Origin: Corynebacterium sp. NML98-0116
Lineage (GTDB): Bacteria > Actinomycetota > Actinomycetes > Mycobacteriales > Mycobacteriaceae
Length of the DNA stretch: 64,000 nucleotides
Assembly (NCBI RefSeq): GCF_001767255.1
Contig: NZ_CP017639.1
Coordinates: forward strand, 419,406 to 483,405
Reading direction: 5' to 3'
Shown: positions 35,639 through 44,104 of the stretch, one piece after another
Layout: every line of letters begins with the position of its first letter
How positions within the stretch are numbered: the first letter of the stretch is position 1
Position numbers and translations under genes: made by a program
Notes under the pieces: generated by a model
Databases searched by the model: none
What the model was told of the DNA's origin: nothing
The model's input: the letters and a program-made list of their open reading frames with translations, nothing else

Positions 35639-36001
35639 CTACGACTTCTTCTTTACAGTCTTCTTTTTGGTGGCCTTTTTCTTTGTTGCTTTCTTCTTGG
35701 TGGCCTTTTTCTTCGTGGCCTTCTTCTTAGAAGCCTTCTTCTTGGTGGCTTTCTTCTTCGTAGCCTTCTTCTTGGTCGCCTTCTTCGGCTCTTCCTCTTC
35801 CTCAGCGCCCAGGACTTCCTCCGCGTACTTCTTGTACACGAAGCCCTGTGGCTCGACACCGAGCATGGACATCAAGGTCACGCCATCAAAAAAGTCCTCG
35901 GCGTAGGTAGCAACAATCCTGCGAGCACCAGATGCTGTCTGCTCCTCAACGGCGTGGAGCGCCTCAGGCGAGGGGCGAGAGTCGGTGATCTTGGGTGGCA
36001 C
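35639..36001 (-). CDS. Small protein with histone-H1-like lysine-rich repeat tail
   Basis: A 120-residue protein. Residues 1-62 form a folded-looking segment (PEALHAVEEQTASGARRIVATYAEDFFDGVTL). An acidic patch EEEEE follows, then nine near-identical five-residue units of the type KKATK and a final KKS. The tail resembles histone H1 C-termini and the HU/HupB and Hc1-type bacterial tails, so nucleic-acid or polyphosphate binding is plausible. It precedes otsA by 2 nt. It is not HupB, since no HU fold is present. The family of the N-terminal part is not recognised. Confidence 0.75.
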   Translation of the reverse strand: MPPKITDSRPSPEALHAVEEQTASGARRIVATYAEDFFDGVTLMSMLGVEPQGFVYKKYAEEVLGAEEEEEPKKATKKKATKKKATKKKASKKKATKKKATKKKATKKKATKKKTVKKKS

Positions 36002-36056
36002 TACGGGTTCCTCCTTGTACGACGCGCATTACTAGCACAACGATTCTACGCCAATA

Positions 36057-37520
36057 TTAGTGACGAAGCCCGCCTGGGGGCCTCCGTCGGCGGATCTGCT
36101 GGAACGTGAAGCGCCCGGCCCGCTTGAAGGCCTCGTACGGAATGTAGTGCTGCGGGGCACGCAGACGGCGCGCCACCCACTCGCCAAACACCACACCGCC
36201 AGCCAGCGCCATACAGGTGCCGACCGCCATGAACAGGTTGGTCAGGCCCACCACGATCTGCTCGTTCATCATGGCGTACATCCCGCGATACACACCAGAG
36301 CCAGGCAGGAACGGGGTCACACCAGTCACCGCGGTGATCACCGGGTTGATCAGGAAACGGCGGGCAATCAAACCACCCGCAAGGCCGACGACGAACGCCA
36401 ACGCCGCCGTCGCCATCAGGGCGCCGGAGCCGATTGGGATCAAAAACAGGTAATACATACTCGAACCGGCGGCGGCCGTAAACGCCGCCACCACCACCGC
36501 GGGGCGCTCCGCGAAGCACGTCACCGCGAATGACGCCGACGCCAACGTACTCCCCGCAATACGCGCCGCCGCACCACTAAATGTTGGGGTCCCCAGCATC
36601 GTCTCCAGTGGCGGCAAGCCCAGGCCCATGAGCTCCCACGTGTTCAACCCAATCGCGACACCAGCCACGATGCCGCCGGTAAAGAGCAGTGTCTGGAAGA
36701 ATCGCGCCGAGGCCGTCACCGGCGAGCCCGTCACCCCGTCAAGCAGCGACTGCACCAAGGTCAGACCCGCCAACAGGACCACAATGCCCACCGCGATCAC
36801 TTGGCTGGGCACAATCGTCTTGCCGATCATCGGCGCGACCTCGTAGAACAGCGCCGCCGGGATCGTCGTCAAGAAGCCGCCGATGGCGCAGTGGAAGAAG
36901 TAAGGCAGGGAGTTGCGGGACAAAATCTTGTTAAATCCCATGATGAGAAACGCTGTGAGCCCGCCAATCGCGGACATGAACAGGTCCCCGCCCAGCAAAA
37001 TCGCGACGGCCGCGCCCATCACCAGCCAACCCGCCAGGTAGCGCGTGTTGCGCCACGGGATAGGGGAGTTATCAATATCGTCGAGGATTTTCTCCGCAAG
37101 CTCCGGTGGCGTGGCGCCCGAACGAATCGAGCGGATCAGCCGGTCCGCCTCCTGCAGCTTGTGGTAGTTCTCGCTCATCATCGTGACCACGCGGAACACG
37201 TTGACCGGGGTACGCTTATGCACTCCAATAATCGTGTTAATCATGATCGTGTTCACCGTGATGTCCACATGGCAGTAGTGCAGACCATACGACGAGGTCA
37301 CCGTGTGAATCTGCGCAATCGCATCCGAAGACGTCGTGCCATTCGCGATCAGGACCTCCCCAATGCGCGCAGCAATATTCATAACCCCGGCTACCTGCGC
37401 GGTATCCGTCAGATCAATCGGGGCAAGCACGGACGGCGGCGGCGACGTTCGCGCCGCGTCAATCGTCGCCACGTGCTGGCGTGACCCGCGGACAAACTCC
37501 CACAGCGAATTCAAGTTCAC
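36057..37520 (-). CDS. thrE: Threonine/serine exporter ThrE
   Basis: The GTG at 37520 (MNLNSLWEFV) is chosen because the protein then matches ThrE of C. glutamicum in length (487 residues) and N-terminus, and a TAGGGT -10 box ends 7 nt upstream. The N-terminal soluble domain has TIDAARTSPPPSVLAPIDLT, AGVMNIAARIG and HVDITVNTI. About ten membrane segments follow, with GIVVLLAGLTLVQSL, PVTASARFFQTLLFTGGIVAG and TPFLPGSGVYRGMYA. It exports threonine and serine with the proton-motive force. The basic C-terminus is short. It is divergent from the DUF364 gene. Confidence 0.93.
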   Translation of the reverse strand: MNLNSLWEFVRGSRQHVATIDAARTSPPPSVLAPIDLTDTAQVAGVMNIAARIGEVLIANGTTSSDAIAQIHTVTSSYGLHYCHVDITVNTIMINTIIGVHKRTPVNVFRVVTMMSENYHKLQEADRLIRSIRSGATPPELAEKILDDIDNSPIPWRNTRYLAGWLVMGAAVAILLGGDLFMSAIGGLTAFLIMGFNKILSRNSLPYFFHCAIGGFLTTIPAALFYEVAPMIGKTIVPSQVIAVGIVVLLAGLTLVQSLLDGVTGSPVTASARFFQTLLFTGGIVAGVAIGLNTWELMGLGLPPLETMLGTPTFSGAAARIAGSTLASASFAVTCFAERPAVVVAAFTAAAGSSMYYLFLIPIGSGALMATAALAFVVGLAGGLIARRFLINPVITAVTGVTPFLPGSGVYRGMYAMMNEQIVVGLTNLFMAVGTCMALAGGVVFGEWVARRLRAPQHYIPYEAFKRAGRFTFQQIRRRRPPGGLRH

Positions 37521-37553
37521 GTATTCGACCCTAGCAAGCCACCCCGACACGCC

Positions 37554-37559
37554 TAGAAT
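37554..37559 (+). promoter_or_regulatory. -10 box (TAGAAT) for the DUF364 gene
   Basis: TAGAAT ends 6 nt before the ATG at 37566, predicting a leaderless mRNA. On the other strand TAGGGT (37528-37533) stands in the same relation to the thrE GTG. Confidence 0.5.
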
Positions 37560-37565
37560 GGCCAC

Positions 37566-38315
37566 ATGACCTGGCAACTCTACGAGCAACTTATCGACGC
37601 CACCCCGACCTCCATCACCGTGACCGACTTCGGCATCGCGCCCCACTGGGCCTGGCTCCGCACCTCCGACGGCCACGTCGGCATCGCCGCCGTCTACCCC
37701 GGCGACGGCCGCCCCGTCCTCTCCGAGTCCCCAATCGGACGCCCCCTTCTCGACGCCGCCTCCATGGTCACATCGTGGAACTTCGCCGAAGCCGGCGTTG
37801 GCCTCGCCGCCATCAACGCCTGGGTGAACCGCGACGCACCCCACTTCGACGACGCCCCGGACGCATTCGTCGCCTACGCCTCCCACTACGCCGGCAAGCG
37901 CGTTGGCGTCGTCGGGCACTTCCCAGGCCTGGAGCGCACCCTCCGCGACGTCGCCGACCTCTACGTCTTCGAGCGAGTCCAACGTCCCGGCGACTATCCG
38001 GACTCCGCCTTCGAATACCTCGCCCCAGACCTGGACACAGTTTTCATCACCGCCTCCGCCCTCGTGAACAAAACGATGCCACGCCTCTTGGAACTCGCAT
38101 CCGGGCTGGACACCATCATTGTCGGTCCATCAACCCCAATGACACCCACGCTTTTCGATGCCGGCGCCACCACCCTTTCCGGGTTCATCCCCACCGACCC
38201 TGCCGGGCTCGTCGGCACGCTGAAGGGCATCGGTGGAGGTAGGAAGTGGGATTTCGGTAAACGAGTGAACGTTAGTGTAGACTCTTCAGCGCTGCTAGAG
38301 TGGCGCAATCGGTAG
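37566..38315 (+). CDS. DUF4213/DUF364 (putative heavy-metal chelation) family protein
   Basis: A 249-residue cytoplasmic protein. The N-terminal half is DUF4213-like (WAWLRTSDGHVGIAAVYPG, SWNFAEAGVGLAAINAWVN). The C-terminal half is DUF364-like, a Rossmann-type fold with KRVGVVGHFPGLE, LDTVFITASALVNKT and VGPSTPMTPTLFDAGATTLSG. The family is annotated as putative heavy-metal chelation, but no member's role is established to my knowledge. The reading frame continues into the downstream tRNA gene and stops 22 nt inside it. Confidence 0.8.
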   Translation: MTWQLYEQLIDATPTSITVTDFGIAPHWAWLRTSDGHVGIAAVYPGDGRPVLSESPIGRPLLDAASMVTSWNFAEAGVGLAAINAWVNRDAPHFDDAPDAFVAYASHYAGKRVGVVGHFPGLERTLRDVADLYVFERVQRPGDYPDSAFEYLAPDLDTVFITASALVNKTMPRLLELASGLDTIIVGPSTPMTPTLFDAGATTLSGFIPTDPAGLVGTLKGIGGGRKWDFGKRVNVSVDSSALLEWRNR

Positions 38316-38366
38316 CGCAACGCACTTGTAATGCGTAGGTTGCGAGTTCAAGTCTCGTCTCTAGCT
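38294..38366 (+). tRNA. tRNA-Thr (anticodon UGU)
   Basis: It folds as a cloverleaf of 73 nt. The acceptor stem is GCTAGAG/CTCTAGC, the D stem GCGC/GCGC, the anticodon stem ACGCA/TGCGT with loop CTTGTAA (TGT at 38327-38329), and the T arm GCGAG-TTCAAGT-CTCGT. CCA is not encoded. The first 22 nt overlap the end of the DUF364 gene on the same strand. Confidence 0.95.
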
Positions 38367-38370
38367 CTGA

Positions 38371-38413
38371 AACCCCCTCCCGGGACGTACCTAACGCCGG
38401 GGAGGGGGTGTTT
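38371..38413 (+). terminator. Terminator after tRNA-Thr
   Basis: ACCCCCTCCC pairs with GGGAGGGGGT over a loop of about 18 nt, followed by GTTTG. The stem is strong and the U-run weak. Confidence 0.65.
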
Positions 38414-38822
38414 GCGTTGGGGTGCCTGACTATTTTGATGCCCGACGCCCCGCAATCGCCCCGGTGCACCAATTTCCCCATTTTCGCCAAGGCCAAGCGA
38501 CGTTTCCCCAGTTCAGCGTTTGGTGGCGGTGAGATCTGGTGCCCAGGCAATGCACAGTCATTCCCGACGACCTGCATTGGTCGACGCTAAGAGGTCGACC
38601 GGAACGAAATCCAACCGGCCCCAACCCCGCCTCTCCCGGCGGACTATCCCTGTTTTACTCACCCACATGCAGGGGGCGTACAGGAAACGTTCAGAGAAAC
38701 GGCGTTAGATAGAGGCAGTTATGTTCATGGGCGTGGAAGCCATTCATGGCGGCCGACGCAGTTCCCGAGAGAAATCTAAGGGAAACGCGAAATGCCCTGG
38801 TGTATGAAGGAGTGAACTGTAC
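38414..38822 (+). other. Intergenic region before phoR: repeat copy D, possible promoter and short upstream ORF
   Basis: This 409-bp gap has no clear conserved gene. The first part holds repeat copy D. A TTAGAT/TAGATA -10-like stretch lies at 38705-38712. A 28-codon open frame (38721-38807, MFMGVEAIHGG...) ends at a TGA that runs straight into the AAGGAG ribosome-binding site of phoR. Nothing else was recognised. Confidence 0.4.
38464..38543. repeat. Intergenic inverted-repeat element (copy D, degenerate)
   Basis: GTGCACCAATTTCCCC, AAGCGACGTTTCCCCAG and GTTCAGCGTTTGGTGG follow in an order resembling the reverse complement of the right half of copy A. CACCAA/TTGGTG form the inverted arms. Similarity is weaker than between copies A and B. 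Confidence 0.35.
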
Positions 38823-39530
38823 ATGTCTGAGGCTACGAAGCCTGTAAAGGTGCTCGTTGTTGACGATGAGCCGAATATCGTTGAGTTGTTGACGGTTTCT
38901 TTGAAGTTCCAGGGCTTTGAGGTCGAGAGTGCGGGCTCTGGCCAGGAGGCGCTGGAGAAGGTGAAGGACTTCCGTCCGGACGCGTTCATCCTTGACGTGA
39001 TGATGCCGGGGATGGATGGCTTTGAGCTGTTGGGCAAGCTGCGCAGTGAGGGCATTGATGGCCCGGTGCTGTTCTTGACGGCGAAGGATGCGGTTGAGGA
39101 TCGGATCCACGGCCTGACTATTGGCGCCGATGATTATGTGACGAAGCCGTTCTCCTTGGAGGAGGTGATTACTCGTCTGCGTGTGATTCTGCGTCGCGGC
39201 AAGGTGACGGAGGATGCGGATGAGGATACGACGCTGCGGTACGCCGATCTGACGTTGAATGATGAGACGCACGAGGTGACGAAGGCTGGCGAGATCATTG
39301 AGTTGTCGCCGACGGAGTTCAACCTGCTGCGCTACCTGATGCTGAATGCTGAGGTTGTGCTGTCGAAGGCGAAGATTCTGGATAACGTGTGGCACTACGA
39401 CTTTGGTGGCGACGGCAACGTGGTTGAGTCGTACATTTCGTATCTGCGACGCAAGGTGGATAACGGTGATGTGCCGTTGATTCATACGGTGCGTGGCGTC
39501 GGCTATGTGCTGCGTACACCTCGTAAGTAA
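38823..39530 (+). CDS. phoR: Response regulator of the PhoP/PhoR (OmpR) family, phosphate/stress two-component system
   Basis: A 235-residue OmpR-type regulator; phoR is the C. glutamicum name, phoP the mycobacterial one. The receiver has VVDDEPNIVELL, the phosphorylation site LDVMMPGMDG, LTAKD and KPFSLEE. The winged-helix domain has LSPTEFNLLRYL, KILDNVWHYDFGGDGNVVESY and HTVRGVGYVLR, very close to mycobacterial PhoP. AAGGAG lies 12 nt upstream. It is followed 14 nt later by its kinase gene. In C. glutamicum it activates phosphate-starvation genes including pst, which lies further along this window. Confidence 0.93.
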   Translation: MSEATKPVKVLVVDDEPNIVELLTVSLKFQGFEVESAGSGQEALEKVKDFRPDAFILDVMMPGMDGFELLGKLRSEGIDGPVLFLTAKDAVEDRIHGLTIGADDYVTKPFSLEEVITRLRVILRRGKVTEDADEDTTLRYADLTLNDETHEVTKAGEIIELSPTEFNLLRYLMLNAEVVLSKAKILDNVWHYDFGGDGNVVESYISYLRRKVDNGDVPLIHTVRGVGYVLRTPRK

Positions 39531-39544
39531 GGCGTAGGTGACCG

Positions 39545-40939
39545 ATGAGTAGGCGTCGGCTTCATGCGCTTGCGTACTCGAGGACGAAGCCGCTGCAGAA
39601 GCAGCTGGTGGCGTTGGTGTTGGCGATTGCCACGCTGGCGCTGTTGGTGAGTTTCTCGGCGGTGTACATCTTCATGCGCAGCATTTTGTATCAGCGTGTC
39701 GACGACCAGCTCAGCGAGGGGTTGGACACGTGGGTTGGTCAGGTGACGTGGGTGCCGTCGTCGGGTGCGCCGAGCGATTTTTATCAGGAGACGTGGTATC
39801 CGCAGTTCGGGACGTCGTGGAGCCCGGTGTATGTGGATACACCGCCGGACCTTTCGAGGGTCAAGCGGCAAGATAAGGCGGTGACGGTGCCGTCGACAGG
39901 CGTGGCGCCGGGCGTGAAGTGGCGCGCGATGTCACGCGAGATGCCGGACGGCACTGTGAAGTATGTCGCGAAAGAGCTCGACGCAGAGCACCGCGTGCTG
40001 CGTTGGCTTGCGATTGTGGAAACGACATTTGGGCTCCTTGCCGTGGTGGGGATTGCGTGCGCGGGGCGCACCTATATTCGTAAGGCGTTGGCCCCGTTGC
40101 GTGAGGTAGAGAACACTGCGCTTGCAATTGCCGACGGCGACACGAAGCGCCGGGTGCCGGTGTGGTCGCGGGAGACTGAAGTCGGCAAGTTGTCATATGC
40201 GATGAACACGATGGTGCAGCAGCTGCAGGAGTCCGTGGAGGATGCGCAGCTGAAGGAGGAGCAGATGCGTCGCTTTGTGGGTGACGCGTCTCATGAGCTG
40301 CGTACTCCGCTGACGAGTGTGCGCGGGTATGCGGAGCTCTACCGGAAGGGTATGGCGCCGGACGCGGACATGGTCATCGGCAAGATTGAGGAGGAGTCTG
40401 CCCGCATGCAGTTGCTGGTGGAGGATCTCCTCGCGTTGACTCGTGCGGAGGGCACTCGCCTGGATAAGCGCCAGGTGGATGTGTTGGAGATGGTGACTTC
40501 GGCGGTGAGCTCTGCGCAGGCGGCGTTCCCGGAGCGTTCGCTCACGATTGAGAACAACGCCACCTCGGTGCCGACGGTCAACGGTGACCCCTCGCGGCTG
40601 CACCAGGTGTTGCTGAACCTGATTGTGAACGCGTTCAAGCACGCGGGCAAGGATGCCTCGGTCACGGTCGCGTTGCGGGAGAACCTGGACCGCATCATCA
40701 TCGAAGTCATTGACGACGGCTGCGGCATGGAGGAGAAGGACGCGGAGCACATGTTCGAGCGGTTCTACCGCGCGGACAACTCCAGGAACCGCGCTTCTGG
40801 TGGCGGTTCGGGGTTGGGGTTGGCGATCGCGAAGTCCCTCATCGAGCAGCACGACGGCACCATCACCGTAAAAAGCGCGCCGGGTGAGGGCTCCACGTTC
40901 ACCATTTCCCTCCCGATGGAGAAGAGCCCGAAGGTTTAA
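39545..40939 (+). CDS. phoS: Sensor histidine kinase partner of the PhoP-family regulator
   Basis: A 464-residue kinase, PhoS in C. glutamicum and PhoR in mycobacteria. It has two membrane helices (about 23-45 and 155-177) bounding an outer sensor domain of ~110 residues, then a HAMP region. The H-box is DASHELRTPLTSVRGYAELY, the N-box HQVLLNLIVNAFKHA, and the G-boxes IEVIDDGCGMEEKD and GSGLGLAIAKSLIEQHDG. It autophosphorylates on the H-box His and passes phosphate to the preceding regulator. The outer domain shows no known ligand motif. It overlaps the convergent HIT gene by 4 nt. Confidence 0.93.
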   Translation: MSRRRLHALAYSRTKPLQKQLVALVLAIATLALLVSFSAVYIFMRSILYQRVDDQLSEGLDTWVGQVTWVPSSGAPSDFYQETWYPQFGTSWSPVYVDTPPDLSRVKRQDKAVTVPSTGVAPGVKWRAMSREMPDGTVKYVAKELDAEHRVLRWLAIVETTFGLLAVVGIACAGRTYIRKALAPLREVENTALAIADGDTKRRVPVWSRETEVGKLSYAMNTMVQQLQESVEDAQLKEEQMRRFVGDASHELRTPLTSVRGYAELYRKGMAPDADMVIGKIEEESARMQLLVEDLLALTRAEGTRLDKRQVDVLEMVTSAVSSAQAAFPERSLTIENNATSVPTVNGDPSRLHQVLLNLIVNAFKHAGKDASVTVALRENLDRIIIEVIDDGCGMEEKDAEHMFERFYRADNSRNRASGGGSGLGLAIAKSLIEQHDGTITVKSAPGEGSTFTISLPMEKSPKV

Positions 40940-41340
40940 GCCTCGAGTGCTGCGCGCAGCTTCTCCGCGGCCTCGTCCATCTTGGCCGGGTCGGTTTCGT
41001 CCATCTTCATCACGGTGGACAGGTCGTAGCCGGACATGTCGTTGGCGGGGAAGACGTGGATGTGTGCGTGCGGCACTTCGAAGCCGGCGATGAGGTAGCC
41101 GGCGCGCTCGCTGCCAAATGCCTCGATGATGGCGTTGCCTACTCGTTGGGCAACGTCATTCATTTTTGCCCACAGCGCTGGCTCGATGTCGGTCCACTTA
41201 TCGATCTCCTTGACGGGAACGACCAGCGTGTGGCCGTACGCGATCGGCTCGATGGTGAGGAACGCGGCGACGTCCTCGTCCTTGTACACGAAGCGGCCTG
41301 GAATTTCACCTTGAATAATCTTTGTAAACACAGTGCTCAT
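40936..41340 (-). CDS. HIT family nucleotide-binding/hydrolase protein
   Basis: A 134-residue histidine-triad protein. It has the FTKIIQGEIPGRFVYKD opening, AYGHTLVVPVKEIDKW and the catalytic triad HAHIHVFP. Relatives hydrolyse AMP-lysine, AMP-amide or similar nucleotide conjugates. A TAACCT -10 box ends 7 nt before the ATG, so the mRNA is probably leaderless. It is divergent from purD with 30 bp between start codons. Confidence 0.92.
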   Translation of the reverse strand: MSTVFTKIIQGEIPGRFVYKDEDVAAFLTIEPIAYGHTLVVPVKEIDKWTDIEPALWAKMNDVAQRVGNAIIEAFGSERAGYLIAGFEVPHAHIHVFPANDMSGYDLSTVMKMDETDPAKMDEAAEKLRAALEA

Positions 41341-41347
41341 AGCGCCT

Positions 41348-41363
41348 AGGTTACCGGTAAGTT
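41348..41363. promoter_or_regulatory. Divergent -10 boxes for the HIT gene and purD
   Basis: On the minus strand TAACCT (41353-41348) and on the plus strand TAAGTT (41358-41363) each end 7 nt before their start codon. The two promoters are nested within 30 bp and must compete for space. Confidence 0.5.
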
Positions 41364-41370
41364 AGTGGGC

Positions 41371-42618
41371 ATGCGCATCCTTGTTATCGGTTCGGGCGGC
41401 CGTGAACACGCCCTGTTGAAAGGTCTTGCAGGACACGAGCTCACTGTCGCGCCGGGAAACGCCGGCATGGCATCACTTGCTGAGGTCAGGAGTGTCGACG
41501 TCGCTTCGCCTGAGTCGGTCGTCGAGCTGGCGAAGGACGTTGACGCTGAACTTGTCGTGATTGGCCCTGAGGTGCCGTTGGTGGCGGGTGCGGTGGACGC
41601 GCTGCAGGCCGCGGGCATTCCAGCGTTTGGCCCGACGAAGGCCGCGGCGCAGCTGGAGGGGTCGAAGGCATTCGCGAAGGACGTCATGGCCGCTGCTGGT
41701 GTGGCGACGGCCCGCGCGCAGCGCGTGGAGCGCATCGAGGAGATCGACGATGCTCTTGAGGCGTTCGGCCCGCACTACGTGGTCAAGGATGATGGGCTGG
41801 CTGGCGGCAAGGGGGTCGTCGTCACGCTTGATGCTGCCGAGGCCCGCGCGCACGCTCGCGAGGTGATTGAGGCCGGCAACCCGGTGCTGTTCGAGTCCTT
41901 CCTCGAGGGCCCGGAGGTGTCGCTGTTCTGCCTGGTGGACGGCGAGACCGTGGTGCCGTTGCTGCCGGCGCAGGATCACAAGCGCGCCTACGACAATGAC
42001 GAGGGCCCGAACACTGGTGGGATGGGCGCGTACACGCCGCTTCCTTGGCTGCCGGAGGGTGGCGTGGACCGCATCGTGGACGAGATTGCGCGCCCGGTTG
42101 CGCGTGAGATGGTCGCCCGCGGCATCCCGTACCAGGGCCTGCTGTACGTCGGCGCCGCGTGGGGTCCGGAGGGCCCGTCGGTGGTGGAGTTCAACGCGCG
42201 CTTCGGCGACCCGGAGACTCAGCCGGTGCTTAGCCTGCTGCGTACCCCGCTTGTCGACGTCCTCTACGCCGTAGCAACGGGCAGCCTAGACACGCTGCCG
42301 GCGCTGGAGTGGGAGGACGGCTACGCTGCGACGGTAGTGCTGGCGGCCAAGGATTACCCGGAGCACCCCAAGACCGGGGACGTCATTACTGGCGCCGACC
42401 TGGACAACCCCGACGTGGTGTTGCACGCAGGTACCGCGACCAAGGATGGGGAGTACGTCTCGGCCGGTGGGCGCGTGCTCAACGTGCTGGGTAAGGGCGT
42501 AACGCTGCAGGATGCGGTGGACGCTGCCTACCAGGCGATTGAGCAGATTTCGCTCGAGGGTTCCTTCTACCGCAAGGACATTGGGCGGCGCGCGATTGAG
42601 GGAGAAATCCGTATCTAG
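41371..42618 (+). CDS. purD: Phosphoribosylamine--glycine ligase
   Basis: A 415-residue ATP-grasp enzyme for the second step of purine synthesis. The start at 41371 ([15 protein letters not shown]) is chosen over the GTG 6 nt earlier because a -10 box lies 7 nt upstream. It has [37 protein letters not shown] and [12 protein letters not shown], the GARS signatures. It is first of purD-purB-purC. Length is normal. Confidence 0.96.
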   Translation: MRILVIGSGGREHALLKGLAGHELTVAPGNAGMASLAEVRSVDVASPESVVELAKDVDAELVVIGPEVPLVAGAVDALQAAGIPAFGPTKAAAQLEGSKAFAKDVMAAAGVATARAQRVERIEEIDDALEAFGPHYVVKDDGLAGGKGVVVTLDAAEARAHAREVIEAGNPVLFESFLEGPEVSLFCLVDGETVVPLLPAQDHKRAYDNDEGPNTGGMGAYTPLPWLPEGGVDRIVDEIARPVAREMVARGIPYQGLLYVGAAWGPEGPSVVEFNARFGDPETQPVLSLLRTPLVDVLYAVATGSLDTLPALEWEDGYAATVVLAAKDYPEHPKTGDVITGADLDNPDVVLHAGTATKDGEYVSAGGRVLNVLGKGVTLQDAVDAAYQAIEQISLEGSFYRKDIGRRAIEGEIRI

Positions 42619-42640
42619 CGCGCGTGTCGGGACGTTGTGC

Positions 42641-42646
42641 GATAAT
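42641..42646 (+). promoter_or_regulatory. -10 box (GATAAT) for purB
   Basis: GATAAT ends 7 nt before the GTG at 42654 and resembles TATAAT. It lies in the 35-bp gap after purD. Confidence 0.45.
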
Positions 42647-42653
42647 CAGCGTC

Positions 42654-44093
42654 GTGGCTGAGAAACTGTTGAAACCGAACAATAGCAACGTCCTGTCGAA
42701 CCGCTACGCGTCGCCGGAGATGGCGACGCTGTGGAGCGCAGAACACAAGATCATTCTGGAGCGTCAGCTCTGGATCGCCGTGATGAAGGCGCAGCGTGAG
42801 CTGGGAGTCGAGATTCCCGAGGAGGCGATCGCTGCGTACGAGGCGGTCGTCGACAAGGTGGACCTGGCTTCGATTGCTGAGCGTGAGAAGGTCACGCGAC
42901 ATGACGTGAAGGCGCGCATTGAGGAGTTCAACGCGCTGGCCGGGTACGAGCACATCCATAAGGGGATGACCAGCCGTGACCTGACCGAGAATGTCGAACA
43001 GCTGCAGATTTATCGCTCGCTGGAGCTGATTCGCGACAAGTCGGTTGCGGTACTCAAGGCGATCGGGAACCGGGCGGATCAGTACTCCACCCTGGTGATG
43101 GCGGGGCGTTCGCACAACGTTGCGGCGCAGGCCACGACGCTGGGCAAGCGTTTCGCATCGGCGGCGGATGAGATGCTGGTAGCGGTTGAGCGCATCGAGA
43201 CGCTGCTGGAGGCATATCCGCTGCGCGGCATCAAGGGCCCGATGGGTACTGCACAGGACATGCTGGACCTGATGGGCGGCGACGAGGCGAAGTTGCGTCA
43301 GCTGGAGCAGTCGGTGGCACGCCACCTGGGCTTCGAGCGCACCTTTGACTCGGTCGGCCAGGTCTACCCGCGTTCCTTGGACTTTGACGCGATCTCGGCG
43401 ATTGTACAGCTGGGAGCGGGTCCGTCATCGCTCGCGACCACGATCCGCCTGATGGCCGGCAACGAAACGGTCACGGAGGGCTTCAAGGAGGGCCAGGTTG
43501 GTTCTTCGGCGATGCCGCACAAGATGAACGCGCGTTCCTGTGAGCGCGTCGGTGGCTTCCAGGTGATCCTGCGCGGCTACCTCACCATGGTCGCTGACCT
43601 TGCTGGGCAGCAGTGGAACGAGGGCGATGTGTTCTGCTCGGTGGTGCGCCGCGTGGCCCTGCCTGACGCGTTCTTCGCGATCGACGGCCAGTTTGAGACA
43701 TTTCTCACTGTGCTGGATGAGTTCGGTGCGTTCCCGGCGATGCTCAACCGTGAGCTGGACCGTTACCTGCCGTTCTTGGCCACGACGAGGATCTTGATGG
43801 CGTCGGTACGCGCGGGTGTGGGCCGCGAGACGGCGCACGAGATTATCAAGGAGCACGCGGTTGCGATGGCGCTTGATATGCGCGAAAATGGCGCTGAACA
43901 AAACCTCATTGAGCGCCTCGCCGCTGATGAGCGCCTCCCGCTCGACAAAGAGCAGCTGCAGGATGCGTTGGCTGACCGCCACGCGTTCATTGGCTCGGCG
44001 GAGTCGCAGGTCAGCAACGTGTGCGCTCGTATCCAACAGCTTATCGACGCCCACCCGGACGCCGCTGCGTACAAACCAGGGGAGATTCTGTAA
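42654..44093 (+). CDS. purB: Adenylosuccinate lyase
   Basis: A 479-residue fumarase-superfamily enzyme that acts at two steps of purine synthesis: SAICAR to AICAR, and adenylosuccinate to AMP. The GTG at 42654 ([10 protein letters not shown]) is chosen; an earlier in-frame codon would only add residues from the gap. It has the signature [25 protein letters not shown], and [20 protein letters not shown]-like VLSNRYAS at the N-terminus is typical of the longer PurB class. Confidence 0.96.
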   Translation: MAEKLLKPNNSNVLSNRYASPEMATLWSAEHKIILERQLWIAVMKAQRELGVEIPEEAIAAYEAVVDKVDLASIAEREKVTRHDVKARIEEFNALAGYEHIHKGMTSRDLTENVEQLQIYRSLELIRDKSVAVLKAIGNRADQYSTLVMAGRSHNVAAQATTLGKRFASAADEMLVAVERIETLLEAYPLRGIKGPMGTAQDMLDLMGGDEAKLRQLEQSVARHLGFERTFDSVGQVYPRSLDFDAISAIVQLGAGPSSLATTIRLMAGNETVTEGFKEGQVGSSAMPHKMNARSCERVGGFQVILRGYLTMVADLAGQQWNEGDVFCSVVRRVALPDAFFAIDGQFETFLTVLDEFGAFPAMLNRELDRYLPFLATTRILMASVRAGVGRETAHEIIKEHAVAMALDMRENGAEQNLIERLAADERLPLDKEQLQDALADRHAFIGSAESQVSNVCARIQQLIDAHPDAAAYKPGEIL

Positions 44094-44096
44094 CCT
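44091..44096 (+). promoter_or_regulatory. -10 box (TAACCT) for purC
   Basis: TAACCT begins at the purB stop codon and ends 8 nt before the ATG at 44105. It supports a leaderless purC transcript. Confidence 0.35.
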
Positions 44097-44104
44097 TTAT
44101 GTCC

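Noticed and set aside
35650..35785. Regular repeats that might look like a CRISPR array or minisatellite
   Set aside because: They are 15-nt coding repeats for KKATK units in one open frame, without spacers.
36057..37982. 641-residue version of ThrE starting at 37982
   Set aside because: The added N-terminus is antisense to the DUF364 gene and Gly/Val-rich; ThrE of C. glutamicum starts where the GTG at 37520 does.
38294..38600. tRNA-Thr as an integration site for a prophage or island
   Set aside because: No integrase gene, no duplicated tRNA 3' end was seen downstream, and the flanking genes are ordinary core genes.
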